This document shows positions 1-5,190 of a DNA stretch of 5,190 bases, piece by piece. Source of the stretch: Cytophagales bacterium (lineage in GTDB: Bacteria > Bacteroidota > Bacteroidia > Cytophagales > Cyclobacteriaceae). The notes under the pieces were generated by a model, which saw nothing but the letters and a program-made list of their open reading frames with translations, ran no database searches and was not told where the DNA came from. The position numbers were made by a program, and so were the translations under genes. Location: NCBI GenBank assembly GCA_003537495.1, contig DPSB01000559.1:1-5190 (forward strand), in the 5' to 3' direction. Position 1 is the first letter of the stretch; each line of letters begins with the position of its first letter.

Positions 1-1
1 A

Positions 2-316
2 ATCTTGTTGCAATTCTTTTTAAATGTGGTGGCGTTTGGAATGACTGTTCAGGAATCAACTGAAGCACCTAATCTCAACTCCGATCAGCTCTGGCTTTCG
101 CTGGGTGGTGAAGACCGCAAGCCTAAGTATGGTAATATCTTATTACACGAAAGCACACCTTTTTATGTGCGCAAGGAACTACAAGGAATGGGTTACAGAT
201 TACGATTTGACGATCGTACCAGCGGCCCTATAAATGCCATCTATTTTGATTGGGAACATGGAAGTTTCTGGGGCGGTTCCAGTAATCATGGTGAGGATTA
301 TGGGATAGGGTGGTAG
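2..316 (+). CDS. ggt: Gamma-glutamyltransferase, C-terminal end (5' part outside the window)
   Basis: Only the last 104 codons are visible; the reading frame is open to the left edge, so the true start lies upstream. The visible part matches the end of the small (catalytic) subunit of gamma-glutamyltransferases. It begins with the 'LLQFFLNVVAFGMTVQESTEAPNL' type helix, which corresponds to the family's 'vllNvldfGmnlqeAveaPRfh' stretch. A 'ELQGMGYRLRF' segment (family 'lxxkGHxv') and a final beta strand 'GSFWGGSSNHGEDYGIGW' follow. The family cleaves or transfers the gamma-glutamyl group of glutathione and related peptides, usually in the periplasm after self-cleavage at a Thr. The autoprocessing Thr and the GSPGG-like oxyanion region are upstream and cannot be checked. 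In many homologues the terminal strand reads 'DPRxxGxAxGY'; here that position is SNHGEDYGIGW, so this is a divergent subgroup. The gene converges on the response-regulator gene at 452-859. Confidence 0.78.
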   Translation: MLLQFFLNVVAFGMTVQESTEAPNLNSDQLWLSLGGEDRKPKYGNILLHESTPFYVRKELQGMGYRLRFDDRTSGPINAIYFDWEHGSFWGGSSNHGEDYGIGW

Positions 317-338
317 TGATGTTCGTAAATCAGGAGTA

Positions 339-450
339 AGTTACCAGTTTCCTGTTTCCAGAAAATATGTTGAAATCTGGGTAGTCTGATTAACCTGATT
401 CAAAAACTGAAATAAGTAAACAGGAATCCGGCAACTGGTAACCGGAAACT
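339..450. repeat. Inverted array of degenerate heptamers (consensus NGTTNCC) between convergent genes
   Basis: Three head-to-tail 7-bp units lie on the + strand: AGTTACC at 339-345, AGTTTCC at 346-352 and TGTTTCC at 353-359. Five units lie on the opposite strand in exact 7-bp register: AGTTTCC (450-444), GGTTACC (443-437), AGTTGCC (436-430), GGATTCC (429-423) and TGTTTAC (422-416). The two arrays are complementary. Bases 340-357 pair perfectly with 418-425 plus 433-442, giving an 18-bp stem with a 7-nt bulge (426-432), which is exactly one repeat unit. The loop is about 60 nt. The array starts 22 bp after the ggt stop and ends 1 bp from the regulator stop, so it could act as a transcript-end structure for both genes. 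No U-tract follows in either direction, so it is not a classical intrinsic terminator. The repeat pattern is certain; its role is inference. Confidence 0.7.
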
Positions 451-451
451 A

Positions 452-859
452 TTAAACGTTAATACTCATTATACTCTCATGCGAGAGCGGCTTGTTTACG
501 TATTGTTTTACGTTCAGGTACTTTTTAGATTTATTAAAGTCCTGCGGATTGATAGATGAAGTAAGCATTACAATCTTACATTTCTTTTTAACCAGTGCTC
601 CAAATTTTTCAAACTCATCCAGAAACTGAAAGCCATCCATTAAAGGCATATCAATATCCAGAAAGATCAGATCGGGCAACACTTTATCGGCCACCTCAAG
701 TTTTTCGATGTTGCGCAAAAACTCGATTGCACTTTTAGCGCCCGTGTGTGTATAGATATGTTGTGTAATAGCTGCCGCTTCAATCATCTTTTGATTGATC
801 AGATTGTCGATCTCATTGTCATCAATGAGCATTACGATGCGGTATTTGGGTTCAGCCAT
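452..859 (-). CDS. Single-domain CheY-like response regulator
   Basis: This is a complete 135-residue receiver (REC) domain with no output domain. The acidic pair is D13-D14 ('MLIDDNEID'), the predicted phospho-accepting aspartate is D68 ('IFLDIDMPLMDG'), the switch threonine is T100 ('MLTSS') and the conserved lysine is K123 followed by P124. All residues needed for phosphorylation are therefore present. In Bacteroidota such stand-alone receivers usually take phosphate from hybrid or soluble histidine kinases and act by protein-protein contact, but no kinase lies in this window, so its partner and output are unknown. The ATG at 859 follows an A/T-rich leader with no Shine-Dalgarno sequence, as is usual in this phylum. 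It lies 61 bp downstream of the aldehyde dehydrogenase stop on the same strand, and a promoter-like pair of boxes sits in that gap. It may thus be the last gene of the htrA operon, an independent unit, or both. Confidence 0.9.
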   Translation of the reverse strand: MAEPKYRIVMLIDDNEIDNLINQKMIEAAAITQHIYTHTGAKSAIEFLRNIEKLEVADKVLPDLIFLDIDMPLMDGFQFLDEFEKFGALVKKKCKIVMLTSSINPQDFNKSKKYLNVKQYVNKPLSHESIMSINV

Positions 860-882
860 GGTTTATTATAAATGATAGATTC

Positions 883-913
883 TAAAGATAACCTTATTAC
901 AACTTTTTTGCAA
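883..913 (-). promoter_or_regulatory. Putative Bacteroidota-type promoter for the response regulator
   Basis: On the minus strand a TTG (913-911) is followed after 20 bp by TATCTTTA (890-883). The second box matches the Bacteroidota -7 element TAnnTTTG at five of six fixed positions, and TTG matches the core of the -33 element at an acceptable spacing. Both fit inside the 61-bp gap after the aldehyde dehydrogenase stop and would start a transcript with a leader of roughly 20 nt. Short A/T-rich motifs like these arise by chance, so the call is tentative. Confidence 0.4.
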
Positions 914-920
914 CCCGAAA

Positions 921-2462
921 CTACACGTCAAACTTAATGCCTTGTGCCAGTGGCAATGAGTTTCCGAAGTTGATGGTGTTGGTTTGTCTGCGCATATAAG
1001 CCTTCCAGGAGTCAGAACCTGATTCGCGTCCACCACCAGTCTCTTTTTCACCACCAAATGCGCCTCCTATTTCCGCACCCGAGGTTCCGATGTTAACGTT
1101 TGCAATACCACAATCCGACCCGGCATGCGACAGAAATTTCTCCATCTCTTGCATGCGTGTAGTCATAATTGCCGATGAAAGTCCCTGCTTCACTCCGTTC
1201 TGATAGCCAATGGCTTCGTCCAGCGTTTTATATTTTATCAGATATAAAATGGGCGCAAACGTTTCGTGTTGAACAATTTCAAATTCGTTTTTTACTTCGG
1301 CAATAGCGGGCTTTACATAACACCCCGATTCAAAACCTTTGCCCTTTAAAACACCACCCGGCACCACAAATTTTCCACCTTGTTGTTTTACTTGTTGCAA
1401 AGCATTGCGATAAGCTTTAACAGCAAGTGCATCAATCAGCGGTCCGACATGATTGTATTGATCCAATGGATTGCCAATGCTTAATTGTTTATAGGCTTGT
1501 TTCAATTTTTCTTTTACCGCTTCATACACACTTTCGTGGATGATGAGCCTGCGGGTAGTAGTGCAGCGTTGACCAGCCGTGCCCACCGCACCAAACACCG
1601 CTCCACGAATAGCCATTTCAAGATTAGCGTGTTCAGAAATAATGATGGCATTGTTACCACCCAACTCCAACAACGCACGGCCCAGGCGTTCGGCAACTGT
1701 TTTACCAACGGCTTTACCCATGCGCGTGCTGCCCGTTGCCGATACAAGTGGAATCTGTTCGTGTGCTGATAACTGTTGCCCTATTTTATAATCGCCATTT
1801 ACAATACAGCTAACACCTTCGGGTACACCATTCTTTTTAAAGACTGTATTGACAATGTTCTGGCACGCTATTGCACATAACGGAGTTTTTTCAGATGGTT
1901 TCCAAATACAGGTATCGCCACACACCCAGGCAATCATGGCATTCCAAGACCATACCGCTACCGGAAAATTGAATGCTGAGATAATTCCCACCACACCCAA
2001 TGGATGATATTGTTCATACATTCTATGTTGCGGGCGTTCAGAATGCATGGTTAGTCCGTGCAATTGCCGCGACAAGCCCACGGCAAAATCGCAGATGTCA
2101 ATCATCTCCTGTACTTCGCCTAACCCTTCCTGATACGACTTGCCCATTTCGTACGAAACAAGTTTACCCAAAGGCTCTTTGTATTTTCGCAAGGCCTCAC
2201 CAATCTGTCTTACAATTTCTCCACGTTTGGGCCCGGGCACCAATCGCCATTCCAGAAATGCGTTGTGTGCTTGTTTCACCACTTTATCGAAAGCAACATC
2301 ATCAGTAGCCAATACGGAACCTATCAATTTACCATCGACTGGTGAGTAGGAAGAAATTGCTTTGCCTTTGGAGCGAAGCCACTTTTGGCCGGTTGAAGTT
2401 CCGGGGTTTGTTTTTTTTAGACCAAGTTTCGCAAGGGCCTCTGAGATGCCGAAGTTTTTCAT
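921..2462 (-). CDS. amaB: ALDH7-family dehydrogenase (alpha-aminoadipic semialdehyde / piperideine-6-carboxylate dehydrogenase)
   Basis: This NAD(P)+-dependent aldehyde dehydrogenase has 513 residues from the ATG at 2462, the normal length for the antiquitin (ALDH7) family. Visible landmarks are 'SAFNFP' with N165, 'WKPSEKTP' with K188, the Rossmann 'TGSTRMG' near 243-249, the general base E266 in 'LELGGNN', and the catalytic C300 in 'GTAGQRCTTTRRL'. The tail 'GAFGGEKETGGGRESGSD..KAYMRR' followed by 'LPLAQGIKF' is nearly diagnostic for ALDH7. Members oxidise alpha-aminoadipic semialdehyde, in equilibrium with piperideine-6-carboxylate, to aminoadipate in lysine degradation; some act on other aldehydes. 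An in-frame ATG at 2501 would overlap the htrA stop. I prefer 2462 because the extra 13 residues (including VLHHTLLP) have no family counterpart and 'MKNFGISEALAKLGL' resembles known N-termini. It sits 32 bp after htrA, suggesting co-transcription, although no functional link is obvious. Confidence 0.92.
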   Translation of the reverse strand: MKNFGISEALAKLGLKKTNPGTSTGQKWLRSKGKAISSYSPVDGKLIGSVLATDDVAFDKVVKQAHNAFLEWRLVPGPKRGEIVRQIGEALRKYKEPLGKLVSYEMGKSYQEGLGEVQEMIDICDFAVGLSRQLHGLTMHSERPQHRMYEQYHPLGVVGIISAFNFPVAVWSWNAMIAWVCGDTCIWKPSEKTPLCAIACQNIVNTVFKKNGVPEGVSCIVNGDYKIGQQLSAHEQIPLVSATGSTRMGKAVGKTVAERLGRALLELGGNNAIIISEHANLEMAIRGAVFGAVGTAGQRCTTTRRLIIHESVYEAVKEKLKQAYKQLSIGNPLDQYNHVGPLIDALAVKAYRNALQQVKQQGGKFVVPGGVLKGKGFESGCYVKPAIAEVKNEFEIVQHETFAPILYLIKYKTLDEAIGYQNGVKQGLSSAIMTTRMQEMEKFLSHAGSDCGIANVNIGTSGAEIGGAFGGEKETGGGRESGSDSWKAYMRRQTNTINFGNSLPLAQGIKFDV

Positions 2463-2494
2463 AGGTAGAAGTGTATGATGTAAAACTAAGAAGT

Positions 2495-3925
2495 TTACCA
2501 CTCCATCCCAACGGTTTGCTTTTCACCATGCAGCAATCCTTCTATCAATACACCGCCTTTTTTCATTTCCATGGCTCGATTTAAATCTTTCACGTTATCA
2601 ATAGCCACTTTATCAATGTGTGTAATAATCAGTTCTTCTTTAATTCCGGCTGTTTTCCATTTGCCCGGTTCTAATTTTTTCACCCGCACACCACCATCCA
2701 GATTTAATTCATTCAATTTGGAATACGATACATCTTCAAAGTATGCGCCCTCGATTTCATATCGCACTTCGCGTTCACGCACGTCTTCCGATCCTTCAAA
2801 GTTTTTTAGTTTAGATAGTACTTCTTTCTCTACTCCATTGCGAATAAACTTTACCGTTACAGATTGTCCGGGGCGTTTGCGTGCTACCCATTCCTGAAGC
2901 TCTGAAACTCCGGCCACGGAATGATTATCAATCGCAACGATAACATCGCCCGATTCAAGACCTGATGCTTCGGCTGCGCTACCTTTGTTTACAAATCGTA
3001 CAAATACTCCTTGCACTACATTCAGATTTTGATTGTCGGCCAGGTCGGCTGTGACATCGGCTATCTGCACACCCAGCAAACCGCGTTGTACGGCTCCGAA
3101 CTCAAGCAGATCGTCCATAATTTTTTTTACCAGGCTAACCGGTATAGCAAACGAATAGCCATTATAATTTCCGGTTGCGGTAGCAATGGCTGAGTTAATG
3201 CCAATCAATTCGCCTTTCAGATTTACCAACGCACCTCCGCTGTTGCCGGGGTTAACGGCAGCATCGGTTTGTATGAAAGATTCTACTTGTAAATTATTTC
3301 TATCGCCTAGTATACCAATGTTTCGGGCCTTGGCACTTACTATACCCGCTGTTACGGTTGAATTAAGGTCAAACGGATTGCCGATGGCCAGCACCCACTC
3401 GCCCGTAATAATGTTATCGGAGTTACCATACTTTACGAATGGAAGATTATGCGCTTTGATTTTAAGCAGGGCCAGATCGGTAGTGGGATCTTGTCCTACA
3501 AGTTTGGCAAAAAAGCGTTGGTTGTTATTCAATACAACTTCTATTGAGTTGGCATCTTCAATTACATGATGGTTGGTAACAATGTAGCCATCATCAGAAA
3601 TAATTACACCCGAACCCGATGATTGTGCATGTGGATTGAGGTATTGTTCCAGCGCATTAATGCTGAATCGGCCTCCGCCATGGATAGTACGAATGTGTAC
3701 TACTGCTGGTGTAACTAATTTGGCCGCACTTTCGAAGTTGATGGGAGCAATGTTCCGGTAACGAACAGAATCAACTGAATAATTGGTAAGCTTCAGATTC
3801 TGGCGTTCTTCAATAGAATTATAGGTTGGGCCAGCATCAAAATATTTCAAGGTAAAAATGGAACCGGTAATGGCTCCAATAAATGCCGAACAGGCAACCA
3901 ACAGAATTAATAACGAACGCTTCAT
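2495..3925 (-). CDS. htrA: HtrA/DegQ-family envelope serine protease with two PDZ domains
   Basis: The complete 476-residue protein starts with K2-R3 and a hydrophobic segment (about 5-26), which is a signal peptide or membrane anchor placing the rest in the periplasm. The trypsin-like domain (about 65-270) has the catalytic triad H120 ('VTNHHVI'), D150 ('DPTTDLALLKI') and S229 ('NPGNSGGAL'). PDZ1 follows at about 281-372 ('RGLLGVQIADV') and a more divergent PDZ2 at about 390-474 ('GGVRVKKLEPGKWKTAGI'), a form common in Bacteroidota HtrA proteins. The family degrades or chaperones misfolded envelope proteins, usually as trimers or larger cages. The ATG at 3925 is preceded by a purine-rich AAGAGAGA stretch about 7 bp away, and codon 1 begins a normal signal sequence. 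A strong terminator separates it from hsp20 upstream, so its promoter should lie in 3926-4013, where I could not identify clear boxes. The gene ends 32 bp before the ALDH7 start. Confidence 0.95.
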   Translation of the reverse strand: MKRSLLILLVACSAFIGAITGSIFTLKYFDAGPTYNSIEERQNLKLTNYSVDSVRYRNIAPINFESAAKLVTPAVVHIRTIHGGGRFSINALEQYLNPHAQSSGSGVIISDDGYIVTNHHVIEDANSIEVVLNNNQRFFAKLVGQDPTTDLALLKIKAHNLPFVKYGNSDNIITGEWVLAIGNPFDLNSTVTAGIVSAKARNIGILGDRNNLQVESFIQTDAAVNPGNSGGALVNLKGELIGINSAIATATGNYNGYSFAIPVSLVKKIMDDLLEFGAVQRGLLGVQIADVTADLADNQNLNVVQGVFVRFVNKGSAAEASGLESGDVIVAIDNHSVAGVSELQEWVARKRPGQSVTVKFIRNGVEKEVLSKLKNFEGSEDVREREVRYEIEGAYFEDVSYSKLNELNLDGGVRVKKLEPGKWKTAGIKEELIITHIDKVAIDNVKDLNRAMEMKKGGVLIEGLLHGEKQTVGMEW

Positions 3926-4013
3926 AACCGTCTCTCTTTATGGTAAGGTACAGCTAAAGCCATAAACAGAAGAGAAGAAATGATATTTTTTTAACTGCCT
4001 TCGATAACGCTAC

Positions 4014-4046
4014 AAAAAAAGCGTCCCTCCGTTACCGAAGGGACGC
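4014..4046 (-). terminator. Intrinsic terminator of the hsp20 gene
   Basis: On the minus strand an 11-bp, mostly G/C stem (4046-4036 pairing with 4031-4021, one G-U pair) closes a four-base GTAA loop of the GNRA class. Seven consecutive T residues (4020-4014) follow directly. It begins 26 bp after the hsp20 stop. It should end the hsp20 transcript before htrA, so the two stress genes are probably separate transcription units. Confidence 0.9.
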
Positions 4047-4072
4047 AACCTAACCTAACCCCACTTTCTGAT

Positions 4073-4501
4073 TTAGCCGACTTTAATTGTCTGCTTCAAT
4101 ACTTTTTTCTCGTCTTTCGGAATGGTTATTTCCAGAATGCCGTTGTTATACTTTGCATTGCTTTTGGAAGCATCAACATTTTCGGGAAGTGTGAACGAGC
4201 GACTGAAAGAACCATAATGCGTTTCGATAGCGTGGTAGTTCTTTTCTTTCTTTTCGTCCGAAAATTTACGTTCACCACTTACAACAAGGTGATTGTCGTT
4301 TACTTCAATATTGAAGTCTTCTTTATTGAGACCGGGTACTGCCAGGTGCACTTCGTAAGCAGTTGCTGATTCAACTACATCGGTCTTCGGTATAAAAGTA
4401 GAACCACCAGCACGGGTGATGGAATCGTTCAGGAACCTGTCTACCAAAGCACTAAATGATGTTGGTACAAACTCGTTGGTGTTATAACGGATGATGCTCA
4501 T
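4073..4501 (-). CDS. hsp20: Small heat-shock protein, Hsp20/alpha-crystallin family
   Basis: This is a complete 142-residue ATP-independent holdase chaperone. A short N-terminal arm (about 1-36) is followed by the alpha-crystallin domain (about 37-130). The domain begins 'IPKTDVVESATAYEVHLAVPGLNKEDFNIEV', contains 'GSFSRSFTLPENVD', and ends with the signature 'NGILEITIPK' at 120-129. The C-terminal extension carries an I-x-V motif (I139-K-V141), which docks into neighbouring alpha-crystallin domains during oligomer assembly. The family binds unfolding cytoplasmic proteins during heat or oxidative stress and hands them to DnaK/ClpB-type machines. Length and motif order are normal. The ATG at 4501 has an A/T-rich leader with no Shine-Dalgarno sequence. 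The gene appears monocistronic, with its own terminator and a 232-bp upstream gap. No CIRCE (HrcA operator) sequence is present there, so control would be by another heat-shock route. Confidence 0.95.
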   Translation of the reverse strand: MSIIRYNTNEFVPTSFSALVDRFLNDSITRAGGSTFIPKTDVVESATAYEVHLAVPGLNKEDFNIEVNDNHLVVSGERKFSDEKKEKNYHAIETHYGSFSRSFTLPENVDASKSNAKYNNGILEITIPKDEKKVLKQTIKVG

Positions 4502-4516
4502 AATTTTAATTTTTTA

Positions 4517-4550
4517 AGGTTTAACATGTGTTTTAAACTCACACAAACCT
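4517..4550 (-). promoter_or_regulatory. Hairpin in the hsp20 leader just upstream of the start codon
   Basis: In the mRNA sense, AGGTTT (4550-4545) pairs with AAACCT (4522-4517), and inside it TGTG (4543-4540) pairs with CACA (4530-4527) around a 9-nt A/T-rich loop. A 1/4-nt internal loop separates the two helices. The 3' arm ends 15 nt before the ATG, within the area a ribosome would cover. A temperature-sensitive leader structure or a protein-binding dyad are both possible. The pairing is visible; the function is speculation. Confidence 0.35.
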
Positions 4551-4605
4551 CTTTAGGGAAAAGTATGCCGATGGGATTTTGATTAATTTTTTAAGACTAT
4601 TTGTC

Positions 4606-4634
4606 TGATTTCAATCAAAAATAAGTCATAAGTC
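4606..4634 (-). promoter_or_regulatory. Candidate hsp20 control region: tandem heptamer, TAnnTTTG box and dyad
   Basis: On the minus strand a perfect tandem heptamer GACTTAT GACTTAT (4634-4621) runs into TATTTTTG (4623-4616), an exact match to the Bacteroidota -7 element TAnnTTTG. A dyad TGATT-GA-AATCA (4617-4606) overlaps its end, where transcription would start. A transcript from here would have a leader of about 105-110 nt before hsp20. No TTG is found at the -33 distance, which weakens the promoter call or suggests an activator or alternative sigma factor. Confidence 0.35.
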
Positions 4635-4669
4635 GGCCATTATGTCTATTTTTTTGAGTATGCTTTCTT

Positions 4670-4730
4670 AAAAATTGACAGTTGACAAATCTATTCCCAT
4701 TGTCAATTGCCTCTTTGACAATTGTCAACT
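4670..4730 (-). terminator. Probable terminator of the ABC exporter gene, built from TTGACA/TGTCAA repeats
   Basis: On the minus strand, 3 bp after the ABC stop codon, AGTTGACA plus ATTGTCAA (4730-4715) can pair with TTGACAAT (4706-4699) and TGTCAACT (4687-4680). This gives a 16-bp hairpin with an 8-nt loop and an 11-nt bulge, followed after 5 nt by TTTTT (4674-4670). The position just after a stop codon and the T-run fit an intrinsic terminator. The stem is A/T-rich and bulged, so its strength is uncertain. Confidence 0.5.
4674..4728. repeat. Cluster of TTGACA/TGTCAA heptamers with a 14-bp perfect palindrome
   Basis: Five copies of TTGACA or its complement TGTCAA occur in 54 bp: 4675-4680, 4682-4687, 4701-4706, 4715-4720 and 4723-4728. 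Much of the cluster reads as 7-bp units: ATTGACA (4674), GTTGACA (4681), ATTGTCA (4699), ATTGCCT (4706), TTTGACA (4714) and ATTGTCA (4721). Bases 4715-4728 form the perfect palindrome TTGACAATTGTCAA. It overlaps the putative terminator described for this gap. Confidence 0.6.
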
Positions 4731-4733
4731 AAG

Positions 4734-5190
4734 TTAAATCCGTGCCTGATAAGTATAGAGTTGATAATACCGGCCTTGCGTGGCGATCAGCTCATCGTGG
4801 GTGCCGCGTTCTTGAATCTGCCCGGTTTCAATTACCAGTATTTGATTAGCCTGCCGGATGGTGCTCAACCGATGAGCAATTACAAATGTGGTGCGGCCTT
4901 GCATCAATGTTTTTAAACTTTCCTGAATAAAGCTTTCGCTTTCGGTATCCAGGTTTGAAGATGCTTCATCTAAAATCAAAATGCGCGGGTTTGCAAGAAT
5001 AGCCCGCGCAATAGCAATACGTTGTCGTTGCCCACCTGAAAGTTTTACACCACGTTCACCAATAACAGTGTCCAGTCCTTTTTCAAAGCGATCGGTAAAC
5101 TCATTTACAAAAGCTGCTTTTACAGATTGTTGTAATTCTTCTTCCGTGGCATTTGGCCTTGGAAATAAAATGTTTTCGCGAATGGTACCA
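4734..5190 (-). CDS. ABC exporter (MsbA-like), C-terminal part of the nucleotide-binding domain (5' part outside the window)
   Basis: The last 151 codons are visible; the frame is open to the right edge, so the membrane-spanning half, Walker A and Q-loop are outside. The visible part begins just after the Q-loop with 'GTIRENILF'. It contains the ABC signature 'LSGGQRQRIAIARA' (visible residues 50-63), Walker B 'ILILD' with catalytic E75, the D-loop 'SSNLD' and the H-loop H106 in 'FVIAHRLSTI'. All visible ATPase residues are intact. This arrangement is typical of fused membrane/ATPase exporters of the MsbA or multidrug type, which flip lipids or export drugs or peptides as dimers. The substrate cannot be told from the ATPase end alone. 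The Walker B region reads 'DEASSNLD' where most relatives have 'DEATSALD', a conservative difference. The protein ends 'YQLYTYQARI'. A hairpin with a T-run follows the stop, so it is probably not co-transcribed with hsp20. Confidence 0.9.
   Translation of the reverse strand, partial: GTIRENILFPRPNATEEELQQSVKAAFVNEFTDRFEKGLDTVIGERGVKLSGGQRQRIAIARAILANPRILILDEASSNLDTESESFIQESLKTLMQGRTTFVIAHRLSTIRQANQILVIETGQIQERGTHDELIATQGRYYQLYTYQARI

Noticed and set aside
866..1057. 63-codon minus-strand frame overlapping the 3' end of the aldehyde dehydrogenase
   Set aside because: It lies in another frame of the conserved ALDH7 tail and has no features of a real protein.
1485..2349. Open frames on the + strand opposite the aldehyde dehydrogenase
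   Set aside because: They lie wholly antisense to a well-conserved gene and encode low-complexity, Arg/Thr/Ser-rich peptides with no recognisable domain.
2571..3569. Open frames on the + strand opposite htrA
   Set aside because: They are antisense to intact catalytic and PDZ coding sequence and show no protein-like motifs.
3890..3925. Lipobox-like L-V-A-C (residues 9-12) in the HtrA signal segment
   Set aside because: It would leave an unusually short 11-residue signal, and the hydrophobic stretch continues well past the cysteine to about residue 26. A signal peptide or membrane anchor is more likely than a lipoprotein.
3926..4013. Search for an htrA promoter
   Set aside because: The best TAnnTTTG-like candidate (TACCTTAC, 3950-3943 on the minus strand) matches only four of six positions and has no TTG at the right distance, so no promoter is called.
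4047..4060. Short AACCT-AACCT-AACC pentamer run between hsp20 and its terminator
   Set aside because: It has fewer than three units, no inverted partner and no clear role; probably chance.
4675..4687. TTGACA copies as sigma-70 -35 boxes
   Set aside because: Bacteroidota primary sigma factors do not use the TTGACA/TATAAT consensus. No gene starts nearby on the + strand, and the copies form part of an inverted-repeat cluster behind a stop codon.

Overview
The window looks like a chromosomal segment of a Bacteroidota bacterium, probably of the Cytophagales type. The evidence is moderate-to-low GC, start codons without clear Shine-Dalgarno sequences, TAnnTTTG-like promoter elements, and protein variants typical of that phylum (an HtrA with a 'GKWKTAGI' second PDZ domain and a gamma-glutamyltransferase tail ending 'SNHGEDYGIGW'). 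The assignment to phylum is inference from sequence style; no rRNA or other marker is present.

Layout: the 3' end of a gamma-glutamyltransferase gene enters from the left on the + strand (to 316). Everything else is on the minus strand. Read in the direction of transcription, from right to left, the order is: the C-terminal part of an MsbA-like ABC exporter (5190 to 4734), a small heat-shock protein (4501 to 4073) with a strong intrinsic terminator behind it, an HtrA/DegQ-type envelope serine protease (3925 to 2495), an ALDH7-family semialdehyde dehydrogenase (2462 to 921) and a single-domain CheY-like response regulator (859 to 452). HtrA, ALDH7 and the regulator are tightly spaced (32 and 61 bp) and may be co-transcribed. 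The regulator also has a plausible promoter of its own in the 61-bp gap.

Functionally this is mostly housekeeping and stress biology: protein folding (Hsp20) and envelope proteolysis (HtrA), lysine-catabolism-type aldehyde oxidation (ALDH7), glutathione or gamma-glutamyl peptide turnover (GGT), lipid or drug export (ABC) and phosphorelay signalling. I see no mobile element, CRISPR array, RNA gene, toxin-antitoxin or defence system.

The least ordinary DNA is intergenic. The two gene-end gaps (317-451 and the part of 4502-4733 next to the ABC gene) each hold a cluster of degenerate 7-bp units arranged as inverted repeats. One is built on NGTTNCC and the other on TTGACA/TGTCAA. Both can fold into long bulged hairpins just after stop codons. 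The hsp20 upstream region also carries a tandem heptamer, a perfect TAnnTTTG box, a small dyad and a leader hairpin.
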